Shown: piece after piece, positions 9,996 to 19,504 of the stretch
Layout: each line of letters opens with the position of its first letter
Position numbering within the stretch: position 1 is the stretch's first letter
NCBI GenBank assembly: GCA_012862575.1
Contig: BLSF01000052.1
Coordinates: forward strand, 186,001 to 250,000
Direction: 5' to 3'
DNA from: Parietichytrium sp. I65-24A
Lineage: Eukaryota; Sar; Bigyra; Thraustochytrida; Thraustochytriidae
DNA: 64,000 nt
Made by a program: the position numbers and the translations under genes
The notes under the pieces: model-generated
The model's database searches: none
Told to the model about the DNA's origin: nothing
Seen by the model: the letters and a program-made list of their open reading frames with translations, nothing else

Positions 9996-11444
9996 TTAAA
10001 AGTACATGTTCATGACCTTCTTGGAAGTCTCCACTCCCAGGAAGCATGCAGCATTAGCTGGGAAGGCACGAGCCAATGCTGGGACCAAGCCCTTGTAAAG
10101 AGAGCCAATGCCTTCGGCGGCAATGAGCTCGCTTGCAACTTGGCGCAGACCACCAGGGTAGCGGCCCTCTGGGGAAGTTTGGTAGATGGACTTGAGGACA
10201 TCGGCAGGAACTGCTACGATCCAGTTGAAGACTCCTGCCATACCTCCGCAAAAGATGATCTTGAGTGGGCTCAAGCTTCCAGCTGGGCTGTCCTTGGTCA
10301 ACTGCTGGTACATGACATCGTAGGCTCCATAGTATGCCACAGATCCAGGAACATCGCGAAGTAGAGTCAGCGCAGTTCCCTGTGAGCCGCAATTTTGTAA
10401 AAACGAAAAGTTAGACCACCGTTTTTCACTGCCTCAAATTAAATCGCAAGAGAGTAAAAAAACTTGCCTTGTAAAGGGCACGGATTCCGCCTTCCTTCCA
10501 CATGCCCTTGGCGCAATCAATTGGACCACTGTACTTTGGGTTCTTGGCGTCCTGACTCTGCAAGATAACCTTAATCCGGTCTCCAGGCACTGTGCAAACA
10601 CGAATTGAGTTGTTAGAAACAATACTGTTGTGATTTCGAGCGGGTCGCTTTCAAACGGTCACTTACCCATCTATTAGATTCCAAACGAGAGTTGTTGATA
10701 GAGAGACACAGGAAAAATTAGAAAACACAGAAAACAAAAAAAAGGTGCGCCAATTCCGGACAAGACCAATACAGCTTACAATAGCAGACCCTGTTGTTTT
10801 GCATCAATACACAAAGGCAAGTTAGATGAACTTTCGAAGGCCATGTACTTCCATCGTAAAAGTCAGCAGTACTTACCTGGGAGGGCAGAGAATCCACCAG
10901 CAAACATTGAGCCCCAGACGGACACTGGCTGATCAGCAGCGGTTCCTTCTACGGAACGGGCCATGCTTTTTCCGAGCTCAAAACCCCAAAAGTAGACTGC
11001 AAAGATTGGAGCAATGCCAGCTAGGGGAGCTGCCATTCCCCTGTAAAGGCCGCCGAAGCCTTCGCGGGCGACGGTCTTACGGAAGCAGTCCCCCATGCCA
11101 GAGTACTCCTTGCTAGTTTGGAGGCGCACCTATAGGAAGAAGACGAGAGTGCAAAATTAGGATTGACTTGAGGCTTCAGTGGCAAATGATAGAGGGTGGA
11201 GCGACTGGAACCTCGCCCACGCGCAACAAGAACGTACCTTGATGGTGTCCAAAGGATGGCCCACAAAGACTGTGCATTGCATAGCGACCCGATAAATTGA
11301 GCGCACGCAGTCCAATGTCAGAACACTTTCAATCCGCCCTCAAAGTGTCACCTCCGACCGGAAGCGAGATTCACAGACCGCCAAAAACTTACCGAGGGCC
11401 ATTCCTCCGAAGCCTCCGGAGAGGAAGGCTTTGACCTGATCCAT
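9996..11444 (-). CDS. Mitochondrial carnitine/acylcarnitine carrier, seven exons with two microexons
   Basis: SLC25-type inner-membrane carrier that exchanges acylcarnitines for free carnitine to feed mitochondrial beta-oxidation. Exons on the complement: 11393-11444, 11238-11269, 10877-11129, 10780-10790 (11 nt), 10667-10670 (4 nt), 10468-10589, 9996-10379; total 858 nt, 285 residues. All three repeats carry the carrier signature P-x-D-x-x-K (PLDTIK, PGDRIK, PADVLK). Carnitine-carrier-specific stretches include GLYRGMAAPLAG, TLLRDVPGS and RAFPANAACFLG, which match SLC25A20. Without the two microexons, helix 3 would be five residues short. With them the segment reads SALPGSAIMVPGDRIK, the same length as in animal carriers. 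The last intron (10380-10467) uses a GC donor (AAG|GCAAGT). The ATG at 11444 starts at the usual N-terminal boundary, with no presequence, as is normal for this family. Confidence 0.93.
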
Positions 11445-13499
11445 GTTGCTGAAGGGTTCGCTTCGCGGTGAGAGCTGAGAGTTGGAGAAAGTTGGGCTGT
11501 GCGTTGGCGGGCCTGTGTTTGGTTAGGGGAGCACAGTGAGCAGAGCGCGACTTGTGACTTGAGACCTGGCTCAAATACTCGGTCGTCCCTCGAGCACTTG
11601 CAGCTAAACAAGCTAAACCCCATCTACTATCTTTCCCCAATTCGCTCTCGCAGCTACGCTCCATATTAGAAAAGGCGGGACTTTCCTAGCTAGCTAGTGG
11701 CCAGCCAGCCATAGCCAGCTTATGCCAGCTTACTGCGAATCATTGATTGAAAGGTATCACAGCCGCACACGTTTAGTTATGGCGCGTAGCCGTGTATAGA
11801 GAGTATAGAGCGTGTGTCTTTCTCTCCTCTCCTCGTCACTCTGGTCACTGCCAGGGGCTGGCTAGTCATCGCTAGCCGTGGCAGCCAGGCTCCAAGTGTA
11901 AGACATTTTCGAATTCCCTTAGACGTATAGTTACATGACAGGGTTAGCTGGTTGCTAACGTGTAGTGAGTGGAGATTAGCGCTTCGCTAGTACAGTAGAG
12001 GTGAGGTGATGGGGAAATACTATTTCATGCATTTGATTTGTCCGCTCATTTCCGTCCTTTCAAAGTTTCGAAGTTCAAGTTCGAAGTTCAAAGTTCAAGT
12101 TGTCGCAGCCACAGTAAACGTGGGATTTGTTGGAGCTCGATTCTCGCCTTGGCCAAATTTTCAGTTCAGGTTTTTAAACCTCACAGAAGATTTGAAGGCC
12201 AAAACGTTCGATTGGAACAGTTCATTTCACAGTCAATTTTTATAAATGAGAGCGCTGGGTTGGCCGGTGTCGAGGTTGTATTGAACTTTGACGCGGTCTA
12301 TGTGTCAGCGGCTGAGACTCGGAGAACCGCTCTTCGCTTGTGATGCTGCATGTTCTATCAATCAATCAGTCAATCAATTAACTTGGAATCATTTAGAAAA
12401 CAAGACTGAGGAGAAGAAATTGGACCACCAGCACTGCGGAGTGAACGTCATTGACTTCTCTCGGTATACGGTTTCTTGGTTTCCTTTTTGTTTCGGTGTT
12501 ATCTGCGTTCTGCTTTCGATGTTGTTGCTATCGTGTGTGTTCACCGTAAGAAACCTGGTGGCCGCAGAAATCCGAAGAACTAAAGAGAGGGCCGGTGCTC
12601 AAGAAGTTGAGCCCTTAAGCCCAGGGAAACCCAGAAAAAGAGAAAAAGAGAAAAAGAGAAAAAGAGAAAAAGAGAAAAATAGAAAAAGAGAAAAAAAGAA
12701 AAAGAAAAGAGGTGCTCAGTCAGCGGTTGGTACTCACTGTCAGTACCCGAAGTGGTGTCTTGCCCCTCGAGGCATACGCCAGTATACACCGGTGCTCAGC
12801 TATGCAACCTCTGAGGGTACATCCCCTCTGCGTCTTGGCTCGAAGTGGGATAGAACGACGAGCTCCCTGGTAGTTTTGGGTGCTGACGATTCTGATACTC
12901 AAAAAGACCTGATTTGTGAATTGTGAATCGTGTTCACTGTCAGAACAGAGCAGAACAAAAACATGACTTGAGTTCAGAAAAGTCGAGTGACTTTCATTTC
13001 ACCCCATTGTAAGCAAGATCACTACTCTTCACTTCGGCACAGCTGATTGTCACTGTTTTGCCACAGCTGATGATTGTCACAGCTGATTGTCGCTATTTTC
13101 CACATCATTTGTCACCGTCGACCGTTTAGAAAATCAAATCAGAATTCAGAATGCAGAATTCTGTCAGAACGCAGTTCGGATTCACAGGAAACACAGGAAG
13201 AATCAATCAGTTCAGAGTGTTCAGAGTGTTCAGAGCACACTTCTCGTTCACTGTTAGTGTACTACAACTAGTAGTCGTCAGCTGAGCCATCAAGATAGCG
13301 ATAAAGTGCTACCATGACGAACGTGATCACACTACCACAGTGCCAGCCAACACTTTACCAAACGATAGCAGCCTCGCTTGCTTGCGGGGCGAGAGTGGCG
13401 AGCGAGCGCTATCAGGTCTCGCATACGGCGCACAGTTTGCAAGTTGACAAGTTGACAAGGATCCTTGGCAGAGGTCTGTGATCTCCATGCTTGGTCGCC
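11445..13499. other. Gene-free interval
   Basis: Divergent spacing between the carrier and the tail-anchored-protein gene. A long open frame at 12288-12926 is driven by an AAAAAG repeat and looks non-coding. The interval has CTAG-rich stretches and short direct repeats (for example TTCAGAGTG twice near 13210), and no recognisable gene. Confidence 0.55.
12632..12710. repeat. (AAAAAG)n purine microsatellite
   Basis: About ten imperfect AAAAAGAG-type units, all purine apart from a single T at 12680. Confidence 0.85.
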
Positions 13500-14186
13500 A
13501 TGGAATCCGTCCCGGTCCGTGAGCTGGCCCAGCGCTTCCAAGGCGGGGCACCGCCTCCCTCTGCAGACTGGGACGTGGCACGTCGCGTTAGGCAGGAGCA
13601 GCAGCGCGAGAGGGAGCTGCAAGAAGAGGCGAGGAGACGGAACGGTAGCTTCAGAGGCACCCTTGGAAAGTTCGACGAAGCGGCTCTCCAACACGGCCGC
13701 AACGAGAGCTTGCTTCAGCAGCAACGGCGGGCAAAGGCTAGAGAGTGCCAGCAGCTGAGCGCTAATCGCCGCAGGCTTTCGGAGCCAGGAGAGGGAGATC
13801 AGGATGTCCAAAATGTAGCAGACTCTCGCGAGCACGGAGATGCCGGTGCAGTTGCCTCGGGTTCACAGCCAGAACCAGTTGCCAGCAAGATGAACCCTGA
13901 ACCTGAGGCCCGCCCAGTCGCTTTGGAGGGGAGCGAGAATATGGCGGAGGAAACCAGAAGTAACACTTCGCAGCAAGCGATTTCCCAGTCAAGTGTTGAG
14001 ACTTCAGGACTCCCTGAGAATGCGAAGGCTAAACGATACCAGAAAACTTATCACAATCTTCTGCGGGAGTTTTGGAGCCGCATTCGGCAATCGCACAAGA
14101 CTGTACTTTATTCCGTTCTCGCTCTCCTTGCTGTCAGCCTGGTTGCGAAAAAGGTCTCTCTATTGCAAGCGCGGAAAAGAAGTTGA
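13500..14186 (+). CDS. Tail-anchored protein with charged N-terminal domain
   Basis: 228 residues from an ATG at 13500 in GCCATGG context; the frame is open slightly further upstream from a TTG. The first ~90 residues are highly charged and helical (RVRQEQQRERELQEEARRR). An acidic, Pro/Ser-rich linker follows, then a conserved-looking basic/aromatic block (RYQKTYHNLLREFWSRI) right before one C-terminal transmembrane helix (about residues 200-220, VLYSVLALLAVSLVA). It ends with a short basic tail (QARKRS). This is the layout of a tail-anchored protein delivered post-translationally to the ER, mitochondrial outer membrane or peroxisome. SNARE-like proteins share that layout, but I see no SNARE heptads. 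Family unknown. It is tail-to-tail with the AP2 gene, about 300 bases away. Confidence 0.75.
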   Translation: MESVPVRELAQRFQGGAPPPSADWDVARRVRQEQQRERELQEEARRRNGSFRGTLGKFDEAALQHGRNESLLQQQRRAKARECQQLSANRRRLSEPGEGDQDVQNVADSREHGDAGAVASGSQPEPVASKMNPEPEARPVALEGSENMAEETRSNTSQQAISQSSVETSGLPENAKAKRYQKTYHNLLREFWSRIRQSHKTVLYSVLALLAVSLVAKKVSLLQARKRS

Positions 14187-14493
14187 CAAATAGCCGCACC
14201 AGAATCAGGATCTTCGGAACCCGCAACTTGGGGGAGGGGGAGCGTCCATCTAATGTCTGATTGACCATACATAGAAATATACAAGTGTTCTTGAAGAGGG
14301 CATACAAGTCAGTTTCAGTTTTTAGAAAATCAGAATCAAACACCTTGCGCAGCGAAGCTCGCGGTCGAAACCATCAGGATTTCGTGCTGCAAATTAAGAA
14401 TAAAATAAACGTTTTAAAAAAGGAGAAGGTCTCCCCATGCCACTCAGAAAAAAATGCACAAGCAGAGAAGAGAAGCTGGCCGTCAAGAAGTTC
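14187..14493. other. Convergent 3' region
   Basis: Short AT-rich spacer between two converging genes. It should hold both 3' UTRs; nothing else is seen. Confidence 0.55.
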
Positions 14494-16773
14494 TCAGCTC
14501 CTATTGGAAGGGCTGTCGTGCTTTTCCTCCTCTTCGGACTCGCCCGCACCATAACGCAAGCTCTTGGAAGCCTTGGATTGTTGTTGTTGTTGCTGTTGCT
14601 GATGTGTTGTTTGCTGGTACACAGGAGACGGGCTGCCAGCAGAGCTCTGCTGCAACAGTCTAAAAAAGTCCAGCTGATTAAAAGCGCCGCCACTGGACGC
14701 AGCCAATTGTTGCAGCACCAGTGGATTTAGTGCTGGAGATCCAAGATATTGCTGTTGAAAGTCCTGCCCAAAATTTTGTTGAGGCGAGTCATGTGACTGC
14801 GGACCAGAAGCTGACAGCTTCGGTGAGGACGTCAAAGATCCAAATCGAGGGAAGCTTTGTGGGTGTTGCATAGCAGCCTGGCCCGATTTACTACCGCCTC
14901 CAAGGCCTTGATCAGCCAAGGATGGATCGGGAGACGCTCTGCGCTGCACCGGGGAGCTATCCATGACACCGCGGGCACTGAATAACTGCCTCAGTTGCAT
15001 TTGCTCTTGCTGGCTGAGATGTGCAAATGCGTCGGACTGCAATGGTTCTCCGTGCTTCTGTAACTGTTGCTGTAGAAGCTGTTGTTGATGCGACAAAAAT
15101 CCTGGCGGAAGAGTAAGCTTTTGCTGGGGAGAGTTTCCCAAGCTGTGAGCCTGTTGTTGAAGGCGCTGAGCATGCAGCTTTTGCAAAAAGTCTCTTGGTT
15201 CAGCTTCCACGGTTCCTTGGTGAGCGAAAGGTGACGTTAGAGAGGAGTAGTCGAGCATCGAAGGCGATTGCCCAGTGCCCTGGTAAATCTGAGCGGCAGG
15301 ACTTTCGCTCATGCTGTTTCGACGGAACCCAAAGGCAGAAGCGTACAAGTTCTTCCGCTCCAAGTCGCGAGGATCTAAGCTGCCCAGAACGGGCGACGAA
15401 GACGCAACAGACGCGAGGTCAGATTTGCGAGGTCCCATGGCAGGGGGGAAATTTAGCGGGGAGCGCAAATCGTTTGCAATCACCGCTTGATCATACGCAA
15501 CGGCAGCGTCTCGTTCGTCTTCGTAGGTTCCAAGGTACTTTTGCTTTCCGGGAGAAAGGTACACATATGCCCTCCAGCGCTTTCTCTGAGTATGCCAACT
15601 CACACCATGAAACGCGGACGATTTGCCACCCTGGCGAGCCGTCTTGTTGTCAGTGTTCTGTTGGTTTTCTTGCTCCGAGGCGGGAGACTGTTGCTCTACA
15701 GCGGCGGCAGAAACCGTAGTGCGCAATGGAGCGAGATGCGGAGAAGAGTTTGCGGTCGGAGGCTCGGACTTTGGACTTGACCCAGACACAATACTTGACG
15801 GGCTAGTCACGGAAGTTGGTGACCCGGAAGAAAATTTTCTCCCTGATTCTGGCGAGTTTGATGAGCCAGACTGACCCGGAGACACAGCGGTCCCTGACAT
15901 TAATATTTTCGGGAGCGCATTCTGAAGCCCGAGTGGAAATGCATTAGAAGGTCCAAACGAGGAATTACGAGAAGCTGAGGTTGTTGAAGCAGCGGCCCCT
16001 GAGAGCTGTTTGTTGCTGGTCGATTGATCTCCAGCGGCGAAAGAGGAGGAGGAAGAGGAGGAAGAAGAGACAACCGGCTCGGAGAAGGCTGACTTCATCC
16101 GTTTATCTGACCTTCCCTCGCGAAGACTTTGTAAGTCGGCTTGATTGTTCACGAGGCTGACGACTTGATCAATCGCACTGATGATCCGCCTGCCATCACT
16201 AAATTCAACTGCGTACAAAGTGTCTCTGTTGATTGGTTCTTTTTCCTGCATGACCCTAATTTCCACCCAGTAAACACCCGGTGAGGCCTCTCGTCCCCGG
16301 CTTGCAGCACTCCGCCCTGAGGAAGCAATTACAGCAGATGCCCCAGCTGCACCAAACCCCACTGGCGATGAGGGTTCTGGTTGCCTCTTTCTTTTGGAAG
16401 AAGTGGACGCCTTCGTTTTGTCGGATACCTGGCGGCCGTCTTTGCGGCTCGTGGTGGTGTCCACCCGTGGTGGTGGAGATGAGGTGCGGGAGCCGCTGAA
16501 ATCATTGCCGGCGGGCATGGTCGTGCCACTTTCTCTCGCGGCCGTCGCAGACGACGAAGCCAACGACCCCTCCTCCAAACGCTGCAAAAACATACCTTCA
16601 TCCTTGCTCCAACTCGAAGGCCGGTCTAAACTAACAGGGCTATTACGGTCAGGCGATGCTGTGCGACTGCCTTGCTCTCCTGAACTTGCGAGATGTGATG
16701 AATGCTGGTGGCCAGCGGAAGAGCGAACAGACCGAGACTCCTCATCGGAAGGTCTGTCGTCTTCAGTCTGCAT
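14494..16773 (-). CDS. AP2/ERF-domain transcription factor
   Basis: 759 residues, single exon, ATG at 16773. One AP2 domain lies at about residues 387-443. It has the FHGV opening, WRAYVYL and YLGTYEDERDAAVAYDQAV strands, and the closing LNFP, all matching the AP2/ERF fold. This domain binds DNA through its three-stranded sheet. A second compact segment at residues ~165-210 (GVYWVEIRV...LYAVEFSDGRRIISAIDQV) looks folded and may be an additional sheet domain; I cannot name it. The rest is low complexity: Ser/Thr/Pro-rich, poly-Ser (~234-244), and a Gln-rich C-terminal half with many QQQ runs, typical of activation regions. A nuclear regulator is a safe inference; the target genes are unknown. 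There is only one AP2 copy, unlike the paired copies of plant AP2 proteins. Confidence 0.88.
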   Translation of the reverse strand: MQTEDDRPSDEESRSVRSSAGHQHSSHLASSGEQGSRTASPDRNSPVSLDRPSSWSKDEGMFLQRLEEGSLASSSATAARESGTTMPAGNDFSGSRTSSPPPRVDTTTSRKDGRQVSDKTKASTSSKRKRQPEPSSPVGFGAAGASAVIASSGRSAASRGREASPGVYWVEIRVMQEKEPINRDTLYAVEFSDGRRIISAIDQVVSLVNNQADLQSLREGRSDKRMKSAFSEPVVSSSSSSSSSFAAGDQSTSNKQLSGAAASTTSASRNSSFGPSNAFPLGLQNALPKILMSGTAVSPGQSGSSNSPESGRKFSSGSPTSVTSPSSIVSGSSPKSEPPTANSSPHLAPLRTTVSAAAVEQQSPASEQENQQNTDNKTARQGGKSSAFHGVSWHTQRKRWRAYVYLSPGKQKYLGTYEDERDAAVAYDQAVIANDLRSPLNFPPAMGPRKSDLASVASSSPVLGSLDPRDLERKNLYASAFGFRRNSMSESPAAQIYQGTGQSPSMLDYSSLTSPFAHQGTVEAEPRDFLQKLHAQRLQQQAHSLGNSPQQKLTLPPGFLSHQQQLLQQQLQKHGEPLQSDAFAHLSQQEQMQLRQLFSARGVMDSSPVQRRASPDPSLADQGLGGGSKSGQAAMQHPQSFPRFGSLTSSPKLSASGPQSHDSPQQNFGQDFQQQYLGSPALNPLVLQQLAASSGGAFNQLDFFRLLQQSSAGSPSPVYQQTTHQQQQQQQQSKASKSLRYGAGESEEEEKHDSPSNRS

Positions 16774-17766
16774 ATTGCAAGGAAGCGTAGGTTGACGTCA
16801 ACGAACGAATCCACAGGCATAAGCCTGCGGAGATGGCGCTGCGAATGCTAAAGTGAGTGGCGTCTGAGATAGAGCGCGCTGTGTGAACTAAAAAATTTGC
16901 CGCCTCTAACGCGGCGAGAAAGGTGACCGGAGGAAGGGAAGGACGACAGTCGTGCACCAGCTCCTTTCGCTGTTTTCAAAACACCTTTATTGGACAGATA
17001 AACACTTCGTTCGACAGACAGATAAACACACCGGTCATGGACAAAATAAAAACACCACTTGCCGCTTGCGAGCAGCTGGGTCGATGACGACAGTTCAATG
17101 GCAAGGAGGTTCTTGCGGAGGGTGCTGCGTCAAACCACGCTCCGGAGTGAAAAAGAATGTACCAATCAGGGCGCCAGCGGAACTCTCTTTCCTCGAGGCC
17201 CCGGCCTACTGCCTGAGGTGTTCTTGGTCGTTCCGCGAGCACTGGCGCTCTTTGCGGCGTTTTCGTGTCACGCAAGAGACCCGGCCTGCTTGGCGGGCAG
17301 TTGTTGCTCCAGGTGGGGGCTGGCGTCGGTGGCCCTTCCTTGGCTTCACCTTTGATTGCTCCTTGACTTGCTTGACTCTGCTGCGCTCGGGGCTCCTATG
17401 CCTCCTCCCAGTTTCTCCACTCGCAAGTATTTTTTCTTCTTGTTGTGTTCAGGTTTGTTCTGTTCCCTATTCGCTCTCTACGGACTTTGGAGGTTTCGAA
17501 TGTGTTGTGTGTTGGGATGCGAGGATGATCAAATATGTCTGGCGGCACAAAGATTGCGGGGACGAAACACCACCAAACAAGTCAATCAACAGAGACAGCA
17601 GTCGCCAAGCAGCAACCAACAGAACAGAACAGAGAAAGAGAAAGAGAAAAAGAAAAAGAGAGAGCACAAGAGCAAAGAGAGCGGGATGAAACCTGATGAG
17701 AGAACTGATGGCAACTGATGCAAACTGGTCCACGATGCAGAGAAGAGTGGAGGAGGACTTTACTAG

Positions 17767-17792
17767 TGTGAGTGAGTGAGTGAGTGAGTGAG
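17767..17792. repeat. (GAGT)n microsatellite
   Basis: About six 4-nt units, immediately before the GA-rich block. Confidence 0.85.
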
Positions 17793-17908
17793 ATCGTGAT
17801 AAGGGGGGGAAAGAGAGGGAGGCGTCATGAGAGAGGAGAGCGGGGTGAGACGCAAGCATAGTCTGCCCCGAGAGAGAGGCAGGCAGGTGGGTGGGTGGGC
17901 AAGTGCAT

Positions 17909-18000
17909 GAGAGAGAGAGAGAGAGAGAGAGGGAGGGGGAAGAGAGATTGAGAGATTGAGAGAGAGAGAGAGAGAGAGAGGAGGAGAGAGAGGACGGTCG
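17909..18000. repeat. (GA)n microsatellite, left of gap
   Basis: Nearly pure GA dinucleotide with GGA interruptions, running into the assembly gap. Confidence 0.9.
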
Positions 18001-18282
18001 NNNNNNNNNNNNNNNNNNNNNNNNNNNNNNNNNNNNNNNNNNNNNNNNNNNNNNNNNNNNNNNNNNNNNNNNNNNNNNNNNNNNNNNNNNNNNNNNNNNN
18101 NNNNNNNNNNNNNNNNNNNNNNNNNNNNNNNNNNNNNNNNNNNNNNNNNNNNNNNNNNNNNNNNNNNNNNNNNNNNNNNNNNNNNNNNNNNNNNNNNNNN
18201 NNNNNNNNNNNNNNNNNNNNNNNNNNNNNNNNNNNNNNNNNNNNNNNNNNNNNNNNNNNNNNNNNNNNNNNNNNNNNNNNNN
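18001..18282. other. Assembly gap (282 N)
   Basis: A run of N flanked on both sides by GA dinucleotide repeat. The gap almost certainly reflects failure to assemble through that repeat, so the true length may differ. Confidence 0.98.
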
Positions 18283-18320
<38 letters not shown>

Positions 18321-18336
18321 AGAGAGTAGAGAGAGT

Positions 18337-18373
<37 letters not shown>

Positions 18374-18375
18374 GG
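18283..18375. repeat. (GA)n microsatellite, right of gap
   Basis: Continuation of the GA repeat on the other side of the gap, with GAGTAGA interruptions. Confidence 0.9.
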
Positions 18376-18566
18376 GTCCTGGTATGTGACCGCAGTTGTG
18401 ACGGATAGAATGCGTGGGTGAGGGGAGTGGAACCACTTACGATGAAGGGCTGAAAGTTCGTGAGAAAAAAGTAAAGAATTCGAGAAAAGGAAGAAAGAAG
18501 GAAATGCCAAAGCCAAATGAAGAAAATGCGGAAAAAGTGGAAACGTAGTGACGACATACCTATAAC

Positions 18567-18735
18567 CCTAGAAATTTGGAGAATTTCTCTTGCAAGAGGA
18601 TGGAAGAGTCCGTTAATAGAAAATAAATCAGAGTTGGAACGCTCTTGCCTCTTCCTGCGCGCATAGTTCTACCAAATTCTTCAACGCCAAGACTATCCTC
18701 AATACCAATGAGTACTAGTCGCTCATAAAGATTGG
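18567..18735 (-). other. Possible exon with HAUS6-like N-terminal sequence
   Basis: On the complement, about 56 codons read as natural protein: NLYERLVLIGIEDSLGV, then FGRTMRAGRGKSVPTLIYFL, then LLQEKFSKFLG. The pattern Leu-x-x-x-Leu-x-x-Gly-Ile ... Met ... Thr-x-x-Tyr-Phe-Leu ... Phe-x-Lys-Phe resembles the N-terminal domain of augmin subunit HAUS6, a microtubule-nucleation factor. Possible acceptor ACAAG before 18735. The best-looking donor (TATAG|GTATGT, at 18559) would leave an in-frame TAG, so the exon may end at a weaker GT at 18567, or this may be a relic. A 9-nt candidate microexon follows at 18441-18449 (CAG|CCCTTCATC|GTAAGT). I cannot build a full gene, because the next DNA is the GA repeat and the gap. 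Confidence 0.28.
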
Positions 18736-19178
18736 CTTGTATGTGTATGTATCGCTCTTGGACAGAGACTCATAGAGGATTGTTTTGATAAAGCCAAAAG
18801 GTTTCGGAGTCTCTCTTCTAATTTTTTAAATTAATGTTGTCTACAATCATCCTCCACCTTTTTGAAGGTGACCATGTGGTGAGTCGACTAGATGAGAGTG
18901 AGCAAGAGTCTAAGCACTTCGAAAAAGCAATAACTGGTTCTCATGATATATACGTGCTAATTTCGAGAGTTGTAGCTCTCGAGCTAGGCTAGACCCCTTA
19001 GTTGCAGTCGGAAATCCTTCTTGTGGCAACTTTTACGCATACTGGACAACGCAGACTTGGCCCTCGTTTGTATCCTCTTCTTGTGGCCGTGCACGGACGG
19101 GAGTGCTAGTTGTTCCAACGTCAAATAAAAGAAAGAATAAGTGCGGTTGAGTCTCGCAAAAACTTTGAAGGAAACTCA

Positions 19179-19504
19179 ATGGCGCGCTATTCAATGCCTA
19201 AGTTGGATGTCAATCCCCAAAACCGGCGTAAGTGCTGCCAGCGTCGTGGTACTGGGAGTGATACTAATATTGATTACCTCTGTCGCCTCTAGTCCAGCCT
19301 CGCTTCGCAGTGAATTTGCACCTTGACTCTCATGTTCATAATGAAGACGGGGAAGAGATTTCTCTTTCCTACTTTTTGGAGGCTATTGCGCTTGGAAGAT
19401 CAGCGCTACTTGTTGAAAGGGCGGGAAAAAAACTTTCTAACAGTTCAAAATCGGACCAAAACTCCAGATTGTACGAAAAGGAAGACCTGAAAATCAGAGA
19501 ATAG
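19179..19504 (+). CDS. Possible small two-exon gene, or gene relic
   Basis: Two segments, 19179..19227 and 19293..19504, join through a GTAAGT...CTCTAG intron of 65 nt in phase 1 to give 86 residues. The second exon contains RFAVNLHLDSHVHNEDGEEI and YFLEAIALGRSALLVERAGK, which reads like a soluble alpha/beta protein. The frame is open back to 19110, so an upstream exon is possible. It resembles no family I know and lies in otherwise gene-poor DNA, so it may be the remnant of a longer gene. The opposite strand also has a frame here, which weakens the call. Confidence 0.33.

Larger units (their letters stand above)
16774..18560. other. Microsatellite-rich interval, possible undetected exons
   Basis: Upstream of the AP2 gene. 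Around 17040-17410 the DNA is GC-rich and could be coding on the minus strand (a frame contains FRWRPDWYILFHSGAWF), but I cannot connect it to exons. The long Leu/Ser frames over 17467-18557 are readings of the TC/GA repeat and the N gap and are not genes. Confidence 0.4.

Noticed and set aside
12288-12926. 212-codon open frame
   Set aside because: About a third of it is the AAAAAG microsatellite; the rest has no motif and sits in gene-free DNA.
16952-17689. 245-codon open frame on plus strand
   Set aside because: Trp/Arg/Leu-rich translation with no motif; the GC-rich part reads equally well on the minus strand.
17467-18557. Long Leu/Ser frames through the N gap
   Set aside because: They are translations of the TC/GA dinucleotide repeat and unknown bases.
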